This document shows, piece after piece, positions 57,488 to 64,000 of a stretch of 64,000 nt of DNA. Source of the DNA: Fulvivirga ligni (GTDB taxonomy: Bacteria; Bacteroidota; Bacteroidia; Cytophagales; Cyclobacteriaceae); assembly GCF_021389935.1 (NCBI RefSeq), contig NZ_CP089979.1:4631001-4695000 (forward strand), in the 5' to 3' direction. How positions within the stretch are numbered: position 1 is the stretch's first letter; each line of letters begins with the position of its first letter. Made by a program: the position numbers and the translations under genes. The notes below the pieces were generated by a model that was given only the letters and a program-made list of their open reading frames with translations, was not told the origin of the DNA and searched no databases.

Positions 57488-58390
57488 ATGGCAAAGAAAC
57501 CAATGAAAAAAAGAAACGCATTAGGGAGAGGACTAGGAGCATTATTGGAAGATTCTCCTGCCAGAGAGAGTACGGAGAAGCAATTTGAAGCACCTTCTAA
57601 CGTAGGTTCTATTAATGAAATAAAGGTTGAGCATATAGAAACCAACCCATTTCAGCCAAGAACCCATTTTGATCAGACAGCATTACAGGAACTTTCTGAC
57701 TCTATAAAAGTACAAGGCATCATTCAGCCTATTACGGTTAGAAAGCTTTCTGCCGATAAATATCAGCTAATAAGTGGTGAGAGAAGATTTCAAGCCTCTA
57801 AATTAGCTGGACTCGAAAAAGTGCCGGCCTATATCAGAACTGCTGATGATCAGCAGATGCTGGAAATGGCACTTATTGAAAACATTCAGCGTGAAAACCT
57901 TAATGCTATAGAGATAGCTTTGAGTTATCAAAGGCTATTGAGTGAATGTGAATTAAAGCAGGAAGAGTTAGGTGACAGAGTAGGAAAAAACAGAACCACT
58001 GTAAATAACTACCTTCGTCTTCTTAAACTTCCACCAGATATTCAGGCAGCCTTAAGAGATAAAAAAATCTCTATGGGACATGCCAGAGCACTTATCACTA
58101 TAGAAAATGTTGATTTACAGCTTGATATCTTTAAAAAGATCATTGCTGAAGATCTTTCTGTAAGAAAAGTGGAAGAGCTGGTAAGACAGTCTTTAAACAG
58201 CGCGCAAAAAGAAAAAGCTCCTAAAGAGGAACCTGAAAATGGCAAGGAAATTGTTCAGCTTCAGTCCAAATTAACATCTCATTTTGGCACCAAGGTGCAG
58301 GTTAAATCAGATGGTAAAAAAGGAGAAATAAAAATACCTTTCTTATCCATAGATGATTTAAACCGCATCTTGGATATTTTAGAAGTATAA
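57488..58390 (+). CDS. parB: Chromosome-partitioning protein ParB
   Basis: 300 residues. N-terminal ParA-contact motif (NALGRGLGALLED), the ParB/Srx CTPase domain with NPFQPRTHF and GERRFQASKLAG near residue 97, a central helix-turn-helix (KQEELGDRVGKNRTTVNNYL) and a C-terminal dimerisation segment. It binds parS sites, clamps DNA upon CTP binding and loads SMC. No parS-like sequence was found in this window. The stop is followed at once by the ATG of the DUF5683 gene. Confidence 0.97.
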   Translation: MAKKPMKKRNALGRGLGALLEDSPARESTEKQFEAPSNVGSINEIKVEHIETNPFQPRTHFDQTALQELSDSIKVQGIIQPITVRKLSADKYQLISGERRFQASKLAGLEKVPAYIRTADDQQMLEMALIENIQRENLNAIEIALSYQRLLSECELKQEELGDRVGKNRTTVNNYLRLLKLPPDIQAALRDKKISMGHARALITIENVDLQLDIFKKIIAEDLSVRKVEELVRQSLNSAQKEKAPKEEPENGKEIVQLQSKLTSHFGTKVQVKSDGKKGEIKIPFLSIDDLNRILDILEV

Positions 58391-58996
58391 ATGAAAAATG
58401 TCCTTTTAATAATATTAATCACTTGTCTGGGAAGTGCTGCACATGCACAGCTTACACCACCTTCCCAGATGAGAGATACCACCCACACTGAAGGCCCCAT
58501 AGAGCTTATTGAAGGCAACGAAAACGTAGAGATAGAGGAAATAGAAACCTACGCTCATAAGTTCGTACCTAGAAAAGCCTCCCTCTATGCCGCCGTACTA
58601 CCAGGAGCTGGTCAGATTTACAACAAAAAATATTGGAAACTACCATTCGTTTATGGTGGTTTTATTGGCTTGGGCTATGCTGTGAACTTTTATGATAACT
58701 TATACAAGCAGCAGAGAGAAGAGCTATTTAAAATACTCAATGATTCTAATTACAACTCCAAATATGGTAGTGAAACCAATGTGAGAAGTAATATTGATAA
58801 AACAAGAAGAGAGAGAGACTTCTACCTTATTATGACGGGAGTGCTATATTTGCTACAAATAGCAGATGCTCATATAGATGCACATCTTAAAGAGTTTGAC
58901 CTTAATCCTGAATTAAAAGTTTCAATAGAGCCATCTTTTGAAAACTCTCCCTACATTGGTAACAATGCAGGAATATCCTTAAAATTTAAATTCTAA
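58391..58996 (+). CDS. DUF5683 domain protein
   Basis: 201 residues: signal peptide (MKNVLLIILITCLGSAAHAQ), an acidic linker, then the DUF5683 core (PRKASLYAAVLPGAGQIYNK and a membrane segment around FVYGGFIGLGYAVNFY) with a second hydrophobic stretch (YLIMTGVLYLLQIADAHIDA). The function is unknown. It sits with no gap after parB and one base before dapB, an order I believe is common in Bacteroidota. Probably an envelope protein, inner or outer membrane not decided. Confidence 0.85.
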   Translation: MKNVLLIILITCLGSAAHAQLTPPSQMRDTTHTEGPIELIEGNENVEIEEIETYAHKFVPRKASLYAAVLPGAGQIYNKKYWKLPFVYGGFIGLGYAVNFYDNLYKQQREELFKILNDSNYNSKYGSETNVRSNIDKTRRERDFYLIMTGVLYLLQIADAHIDAHLKEFDLNPELKVSIEPSFENSPYIGNNAGISLKFKF

Positions 58997-58997
58997 A

Positions 58998-59714
58998 ATG
59001 AAAATTCTTTTATTAGGCTATGGTAAAATGGGTAAGGCTATTGAAGCAATAGCTTTAAAGCGTGGCCACGAGATAGTAGGAAAGATAAACGATGATAATT
59101 TAGCTGACCTTGAGGACTTTAATGGTAGCAATACAGATGTAGCCATAGAGTTCAGTCAGCCAGATGCAGCGTATGACAACCTGGAATACTGCATGGAAAA
59201 TGGTATACCTGCCATATCCGGAACTACAGGATGGCTAGAGCAAAAACCTGAGATAGAGCGCCTATGTGAAAGCAATAAGGGGGCCTTCTTTTATGCTTCT
59301 AATTACAGTATAGGAGTAAACGTATTCTTTAAAGTGAATGAATACCTCGCGGAACTTATGGAGCAGTATAAAGAGTATGATATTTCCATTGAAGAAATAC
59401 ACCATACTGAAAAGAAAGACGTTCCAAGCGGTACTGCCATCTCTATAGCTGAAGGTATTTTAGATAACAATCAAAACAAAAAAGCCTGGACTATAGATCC
59501 TAGTGAAAATGATAGTGAGCTTCATATCACAGCACTAAGAAAAGATAAAGTACCTGGTACTCATACTGTGAAGTACTCCTCTCCCATCGATGACATTGAA
59601 ATAAAGCATACTGCTCATTCAAGAGAAGGATTTGCACTGGGAGCGGTATTGGTTTCTGAGTGGATACAAGGTAAAGAAGGAGTCCTTTCAATGGATGACT
59701 TCCTGGATATTTAA
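58998..59714 (+). CDS. dapB: 4-hydroxy-tetrahydrodipicolinate reductase
   Basis: 238 residues. Catalyses the NAD(P)H-dependent reduction in the diaminopimelate/lysine pathway, feeding peptidoglycan. The Rossmann motif is GYGKMG (7-12), SGTTGW at 74-79 is the nucleotide loop, and the catalytic region is EEIHHTEKKDVPSGTA (H135/H136 and the Lys pair). It is shorter than the E. coli enzyme (273) as is usual in this phylum. Starts one base after the DUF5683 stop. Confidence 0.96.
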   Translation: MKILLLGYGKMGKAIEAIALKRGHEIVGKINDDNLADLEDFNGSNTDVAIEFSQPDAAYDNLEYCMENGIPAISGTTGWLEQKPEIERLCESNKGAFFYASNYSIGVNVFFKVNEYLAELMEQYKEYDISIEEIHHTEKKDVPSGTAISIAEGILDNNQNKKAWTIDPSENDSELHITALRKDKVPGTHTVKYSSPIDDIEIKHTAHSREGFALGAVLVSEWIQGKEGVLSMDDFLDI

Positions 59715-59791
59715 AAAAGAATTCAACTATTCTGTAATAAACTAGTTGCTCAAGGCACTATTAAGAGCAGAAGAATAAAATACATACGAGA

Positions 59792-60904
59792 ATGAACTGG
59801 AAATTCTGGCAAAAGAAACAAGAAGAGAAAAAGAAGAAAACCAAAGCCAGGGAATGGTTTGATGCTATTGTTTTCGCTGTAATTGCAGCTACCCTTATCA
59901 GATGGTTATTTATGGAAGCCTTTACTATTCCTACCCCATCTATGGAAAAATCATTACTTGTAGGAGATTTCCTATTTGTGAGCAAGTTCCACTACGGTAC
60001 CCGAACTCCGGCCACACCGCTTCAGGTTCCTCTTACCCATCAGAAGATATGGGGTACTGACATCCCTTCATATTCTGATGCTATTCAGCTTCCACAATAT
60101 CGACTTCCGGGCATTAGCCACGTAAAAAGAAGTGATGTAGTTGTATTTAATGTGCCCCCCATTTCACTTAATGATGGCATTGATTACCCTGTAGATTTAA
60201 AAACCAACTACATTAAGCGATGTGTGGGTTTACCTGGAGATGTGCTGAAAATTGAAAACAAACAGGTAATAGTAAATGATAAGCCACTGGATAACCCAGA
60301 AGAAATGCAGTACGATTACATTGTACAGTCTAAAAATGGCATAAGTGAACGAATTGCAGAAGAATATAATCTGGATTTATCTAATCAAGGTAACAATAGC
60401 TCATACCTCATGTACTTGACTAATGATCAGGTAGATGCTTTACAAAAACTTAACTTCATCACTGATATCTCTGAATTTAACCCTCAACAAAAAGGCGAAT
60501 GGAATTCCCAAATTTTCCCTAAGAACGAGGAGCTATTCCCTTGGAACGGAGACTGGTATGGTCCTATTCAGATACCTGCAGAAGGTCAGACTATTGATAT
60601 CAACAAGAAAAATCTTCTTATCTATGGAGATGCTATAACTCTCTATGATCATAATGACGACGCTAAAATAGAATACGGGAAACTGTTTATTGACGGTAAA
60701 GAAGTGACTAAATATACCTTTAATCAAAACTACTACTTTATGATGGGAGATAACCGACATAACTCCCTTGACTCTAGGTACTGGGGTTTTGTACCAGAAG
60801 ACCACATAGTAGGTAAAGGTTTCTTTATTTGGTTATCATTAGATCCTAATAAGAGCTTCTTTAGCAAAATCAGATGGAGCAGATTCTTCAATTTGATTGA
60901 GTAA
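59792..60904 (+). CDS. lepB: Signal peptidase I
   Basis: 370 residues. Cleaves Sec signal peptides on the outer face of the inner membrane. After a very basic cytoplasmic tail and one membrane helix (about 22-42) come the catalytic Ser in FTIPTPSMEKSLLVGD (S50) and the general-base Lys in YIKRCVGLPGD (K142). The last box, MGDNRHNSLDSRYWGFVPED, lies near 315-335. Between the Lys box and the last box there is a long insertion of about 150 residues. A fairly large number of T9SS and Sec clients in this window need such an enzyme. It stands 77 bases after dapB. Confidence 0.95.
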   Translation: MNWKFWQKKQEEKKKKTKAREWFDAIVFAVIAATLIRWLFMEAFTIPTPSMEKSLLVGDFLFVSKFHYGTRTPATPLQVPLTHQKIWGTDIPSYSDAIQLPQYRLPGISHVKRSDVVVFNVPPISLNDGIDYPVDLKTNYIKRCVGLPGDVLKIENKQVIVNDKPLDNPEEMQYDYIVQSKNGISERIAEEYNLDLSNQGNNSSYLMYLTNDQVDALQKLNFITDISEFNPQQKGEWNSQIFPKNEELFPWNGDWYGPIQIPAEGQTIDINKKNLLIYGDAITLYDHNDDAKIEYGKLFIDGKEVTKYTFNQNYYFMMGDNRHNSLDSRYWGFVPEDHIVGKGFFIWLSLDPNKSFFSKIRWSRFFNLIE

Positions 60905-60925
60905 TCAATAAAAAAGATAAAAAAG

Positions 60926-60975
60926 AGGCTGGCTCAAAAGTAGAATTCAGTTTGAAACTACTTTTGAGCCAGCCT
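60926..60975. terminator. Strong bidirectional terminator
   Basis: An 18-base perfect inverted repeat (60926-60943 and 60958-60975; arms begin AGGCTGGCTC) with a 14-base loop, then eight Ts on one side and A-rich sequence on the other. It separates the convergent lepB and ung genes. Confidence 0.9.
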
Positions 60976-60995
60976 TTTTTTTATCACCATTTTTA

Positions 60996-61667
60996 TCACC
61001 AGTTAATTACCCGCTTGCCTTTAGCCTGAAGGTATTCATTGGTTTTATTGAAATGTTCATTTCCAAAAAAACCTCTGTGCGCTGCAAATGGTGAAGGGTG
61101 CGCTGATTTTAAAACGCAGTGTTTATTTTCATCTATAATGCTGCCCTTATTTTGGGCATACGAACCCCAAAGTAAGAACACTACCCCATCTTTCTCCTCT
61201 GACACCGTTTTGATTACAGCATCAGTAAACTCTTCCCAACCTTTATTTTGATGAGAACCAGCAGTATTTGCCCTAACTGTAAGCGTAGCATTCAGAAGTA
61301 ATACACCTTGCTCGGCCCATCTTTCTAAATTACCTGAATCCGGTATAGGCTTACCTGTTTCTGCATTGATCTCTTTAAAGATATTTACCAGTGAAGGAGG
61401 TTTGCGTATCCCATCTCTTACTGAGAAACAAAGACCATTGGCTTGTCCAAGTCCATGATACGGATCCTGACCTATTATTACCACTCGTGTATCTTCAAAG
61501 CTACAGTGATCAAAGGCATTAAAAATCTCTTTACCAGGTGGATATACCGTGTGTTGTTGATATTCTTTCTTCACAAATTCCACTAATTCAAGGAAATAAG
61601 GTTTATCAAACTCCTGGCTCAACTTATTTTTCCATGAATCGGCAATTTTTACATTCATTCTTTTCAA
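60996..61667 (-). CDS. ung: Uracil-DNA glycosylase, family 1
   Basis: 223 residues. Removes uracil from DNA at the start of base-excision repair. Motifs: water-activating GQDPYHG at 66-72 (D68), uracil-binding LLNATLTVR (N125), and the DNA-intercalating loop HPSPFAAHRGFFG (H189). Length and layout are standard. Transcribed toward lepB with a shared terminator; divergent from apaG, with 74 bases between the starts. Confidence 0.97.
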   Translation of the reverse strand: MKRMNVKIADSWKNKLSQEFDKPYFLELVEFVKKEYQQHTVYPPGKEIFNAFDHCSFEDTRVVIIGQDPYHGLGQANGLCFSVRDGIRKPPSLVNIFKEINAETGKPIPDSGNLERWAEQGVLLLNATLTVRANTAGSHQNKGWEEFTDAVIKTVSEEKDGVVFLLWGSYAQNKGSIIDENKHCVLKSAHPSPFAAHRGFFGNEHFNKTNEYLQAKGKRVINW

Positions 61668-61741
61668 AAATTTTCATTAGAGTTTTAAATTTAAAACTTC
61701 TTATATTACCGATACGTTTAATTTTTATAAAATTGGGTCTT

Positions 61742-62128
61742 ATGGTTACAGAAATTACTAAAGGAATAAAGGTGAGCGTGGAAGCTGAATATCAGCCCGG
61801 ATACTCAAGTCCCAGTCAGTATCATTATGTTTTTACTTACCGGGTAACCATTGAAAATCAGAATGATAACACCATTCAACTACTGAGCAGACATTGGCAC
61901 ATTAGCGATGCTGGTTATAAAAACAGAGAAGTAGAAGGAGAAGGCGTAGTAGGTCAGCAACCGATCATGGAGCCTACCCAGTATCATCAATATGTTTCTG
62001 GATGTAATCTTAAATCCGGCATTGGTAAGATGTGGGGTGTGTTCATTATGGAGAGAATTGTAGATGGCCATAGGTTCGAAGTAGCGATACCTGAGTTTCA
62101 TATGATAGCGCCGTTTAAACTGAATTAA
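61742..62128 (+). CDS. apaG: ApaG domain protein
   Basis: 128 residues, a typical stand-alone ApaG (fibronectin-like beta-sandwich). Features: YVFTYRVTIENQNDNTIQLL, SRHWHISDAG, EGEGVVGQQP and a GxW-type MWGVFIME segment. The role in bacteria is unclear; in some species it is linked to cobalt tolerance and diadenosine tetraphosphate metabolism. The open frame extends left to 61538 inside ung, but only the ATG at 61742 fits the family's N-terminus. The next gene starts on the base after its stop. Confidence 0.95.
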   Translation: MVTEITKGIKVSVEAEYQPGYSSPSQYHYVFTYRVTIENQNDNTIQLLSRHWHISDAGYKNREVEGEGVVGQQPIMEPTQYHQYVSGCNLKSGIGKMWGVFIMERIVDGHRFEVAIPEFHMIAPFKLN

Positions 62129-62911
62129 TTGAATTCAAATAAGTTGCACCAGGTTTTTAGCTACCTGGATTATTGGCTTAAAGCAGAAGGCAAGCACTCT
62201 TTACAACCACCTTTTATTTTTGATCTTTATAGCAATGTTTTTCTAAATAAAGAAAAGTATAAGGACTTTGATCAATTAAAGCATTTAAGGAAAACCTGTA
62301 AAAAGAGTTCAGAACAAATTAAGGTCACTGATTTTGGATCAGGATCTCAAGTGGCAAAGAGTAACGTGAGGAGTATTTCTCAGATTGCCACTAACGGCAC
62401 TACCAAGCCAAAATATTCTAAACTCCTATATCGCCTTATTAAACATTTAAAGGCCAATAACATCCTTGAGCTGGGTACTTCTATCGGGCTTAATACGCTT
62501 TATTTAAGCAAGGCTACTGAAGGAAAAGTAATTACACTGGAAGGTGATAAGGCGTTAAGCAATTACGCTCTCGACATCTTCAAGCAAGAAAAAGCCACGA
62601 ATATCGATCTGATTACTGGTAATATTGACCAGACTTTAACCGGCGCCATATCTGAGCCTATTGACATGGCATTTATAGATGCTAATCACAGCTATACCCC
62701 TACTCTTCAGTACTTCGAGGTTTTAAAATCACATATACACGAAGGTAGCTGTATTATTTTTGATGACATTCATTGGTCTAAAGAAATGGAAGCAGCATGG
62801 AATGAGATTAAGATGGCTAAAGGTGTGACGTTAAGTATCGATATCTTCCAGTTCGGACTAGTATTTTTTAAGACTGGCCTAAAGCCACAGCATTATATTT
62901 TAGAGTATTAA
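62129..62911 (+). CDS. Class I SAM-dependent methyltransferase
   Basis: 260 residues of the O-methyltransferase type. SAM-binding motif I is ILELGTSIGLNTLYLS, followed by the acidic end of strand 2 (VITLEGD), MAFIDANHSY and IIFDDIHWS. The N-terminal 90 residues are helical. The substrate is unknown. The start is TTG (62129), which abuts the apaG stop; no ATG or GTG is nearby and the first residues (NSNKLHQVFSYLDYW) look conserved-like. Probably translated together with apaG. Confidence 0.85.
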   Translation: MNSNKLHQVFSYLDYWLKAEGKHSLQPPFIFDLYSNVFLNKEKYKDFDQLKHLRKTCKKSSEQIKVTDFGSGSQVAKSNVRSISQIATNGTTKPKYSKLLYRLIKHLKANNILELGTSIGLNTLYLSKATEGKVITLEGDKALSNYALDIFKQEKATNIDLITGNIDQTLTGAISEPIDMAFIDANHSYTPTLQYFEVLKSHIHEGSCIIFDDIHWSKEMEAAWNEIKMAKGVTLSIDIFQFGLVFFKTGLKPQHYILEY

Positions 62912-62981
62912 TGACAATAACATATGGCTCCTATGCGTGTTAATATATGTGAACTAATTTAATACTATTCGGACCGCGCAA

Positions 62982-64000
62982 ATGAGAAAAGGAATTAGAG
63001 GCTTCGCCCTCTTCATTATCATACTTTTAATTGTTGTATTTATTGTTCCCAATGTTTTTAACTCTCGAGAGGAAAAAGCTTTTTCTAATGAAGCACGACT
63101 TGAGCAGGCCAGAGAATCTTATCAACTTCATCGCTTAGGAGATAGCATAACCACTAGCATATCAGACTTTTACGATAGAAGTAAGTTTGCCGAAACGTTT
63201 CTAGGTATACATTACAGAAAAATGTGGCACACGCCCATTTCATTACCAGTGTTAGATTTGGCGAAATTTGAAGGCGGATTGACCTACCAAAAACTTGGAG
63301 GCGGACAGCAAACCACCAGTGCGGATGTGAATAGTAAAAGCGGGTTAGCTTACACCATTAGGTCTGTAAATAAAGATCAGAGCAAGGCACTCCCTCCTAT
63401 TATGCAATATTCCTTAGCCAGGCCTATGTTTAGAGATCAGGCCAGTGCCTTGAACCCATTTGGTGCTATTATTACCGCTCAACTAGAGAATGCTTTGGGC
63501 TTGCTTCATACAAGTCCAAAAATGTATTTTGTTCCTTATGATAGTACCTGGCATAATGATTTTCTCATTCACCTCTCAGGGCGGGCTGTGATTATTGAAG
63601 AAGAGCCTGGTGATGAATGGATCAATAAGCCCACTTTTGAAACAGCCTATAAAATAGTAGACACTGATGAAATGATTGCAGCCTGGCAGCAGTCTTCCAT
63701 TAATATAGATAAACAGAACTACCTCAAATGCCGTCTTTTTGATATGCTGGTAAGTGATTGGGACCGACATAGCGGACAATGGGCCTGGGCGTTTATCAAA
63801 ACTAAAACAGGAAATATGGCTAAGCCAATCCCCATGGATAGAGATATGGCCTTTTATAAATTTGATGATGGCATTCTGAATCATCTTGCCCTAGCCATAA
63901 ACCACAAATTCCAGTCATATAACCCTGAATATGACGACGTTTCAGGTCTCATGAAGAATTCTAAAGAGCTTGACTTGAAGATATTATCTTCAGTGAGTCA
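62982..64000 (+). CDS. Envelope protein with predicted N-terminal anchor, truncated by the window edge
   Basis: An open frame of 339 codons running off the right edge. It starts MRKGIRGFALFIIILLIVVF, a membrane anchor or signal, and continues into a domain with LPVLDLAKFEGGLTYQKLGG, then KCRLFDMLVSDWDRHSGQWA and IPMDRDMAFYKFDDG. From memory these motifs occur in Bacteroidota proteins that carry, further downstream, a BamA/D15-like outer-membrane barrel, sometimes with a metallophosphoesterase. The DRH and DRD motifs recall kinase-like catalytic loops, but that is only a resemblance. The missing C-terminus would decide. It begins 70 bases after the methyltransferase gene. Confidence 0.65.
   Translation, partial: MRKGIRGFALFIIILLIVVFIVPNVFNSREEKAFSNEARLEQARESYQLHRLGDSITTSISDFYDRSKFAETFLGIHYRKMWHTPISLPVLDLAKFEGGLTYQKLGGGQQTTSADVNSKSGLAYTIRSVNKDQSKALPPIMQYSLARPMFRDQASALNPFGAIITAQLENALGLLHTSPKMYFVPYDSTWHNDFLIHLSGRAVIIEEEPGDEWINKPTFETAYKIVDTDEMIAAWQQSSINIDKQNYLKCRLFDMLVSDWDRHSGQWAWAFIKTKTGNMAKPIPMDRDMAFYKFDDGILNHLALAINHKFQSYNPEYDDVSGLMKNSKELDLKILSSVS

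Noticed and set aside
61538-61741. Long N-terminal extension of ApaG
   Set aside because: It lies antisense inside ung and does not resemble the family; ApaG starts at 61742.
63576-63884. 102-codon minus-strand frame near the right edge
   Set aside because: It lies wholly inside the truncated plus-strand gene, which has far better coding features.

Overview
The window reads as chromosomal DNA of a free-living Bacteroidota, most likely a Cytophagales-type gliding or polymer-degrading bacterium. The grounds are: type IX secretion (T9SS) sorting tails of both kinds, two PorP/SprF family proteins, SprB-type and PKD adhesin repeats, a secreted GH5 glucanase with a T9SS tail, Bacteroidota-type -7 promoter motifs (TAnnTTTG), few Shine-Dalgarno sequences, and moderate to low GC. 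The genus is not determined.

Layout. (1) 1-7.3 kb is an accessory region: the 5' part of a sulfatase, a repeat-rich stretch without genes (335-1126) holding two copies of a palindrome-ended element, an orphan ABC-type ATPase, a membrane/coiled-coil protein, a membrane-anchored AraC regulator, a PAP2 phosphatase, and a REP-associated transposase (RAYT) inside a cluster of its own putative REP hairpins. A third palindrome family lies at 4197-4275. (2) 7.3-35.9 kb is one unbroken minus-strand block of envelope and surface genes, about 28.6 kb. It starts with an outer-membrane barrel, then a 2070-residue TANFOR-like/repeat protein, FN3 proteins, a 1551-residue protein, another FN3 protein, and a SprB-repeat protein split by a G9 tract. 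It ends with a PKD adhesin with a T9SS type-B tail, a PorP/SprF protein and a PorE-like OmpA protein. The first seven genes are separated by no more than about 22 bases and many overlap, so the upstream part is probably one operon. This is the best candidate here for a poorly described system. (3) 36.3-38.2 kb encodes the secreted GH5 glucanase with a beta-trefoil. (4) 38.3-40.5 kb encodes a TPR protein and a tRNA nucleotidyltransferase. (5) 40.6-52.7 kb is a second adhesin/SprF pair with a 3683-residue giant carrying 11 tandem repeats of about 106 residues. (6) 53-64 kb is a housekeeping run: pyrG, yidC, parA, parB, a DUF5683 gene, dapB, lepB, then ung (opposite strand), apaG, a methyltransferase and a truncated envelope gene.

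How the parts fit. Surface proteins leave the cytoplasm through Sec, are processed by a signal peptidase such as the LepB here, and those with T9SS tails cross the outer membrane. Type-B-tailed adhesins are known to need a SprF-like partner, and each of the two here has one immediately downstream. The barrel/TANFOR/FN3 genes have Sec signals but no T9SS tails, so they may form a periplasmic or outer-membrane assembly that handles the SprB-like product at the end of the operon; this is inference. No tRNA, rRNA, CRISPR array, prophage or complete insertion sequence was seen.
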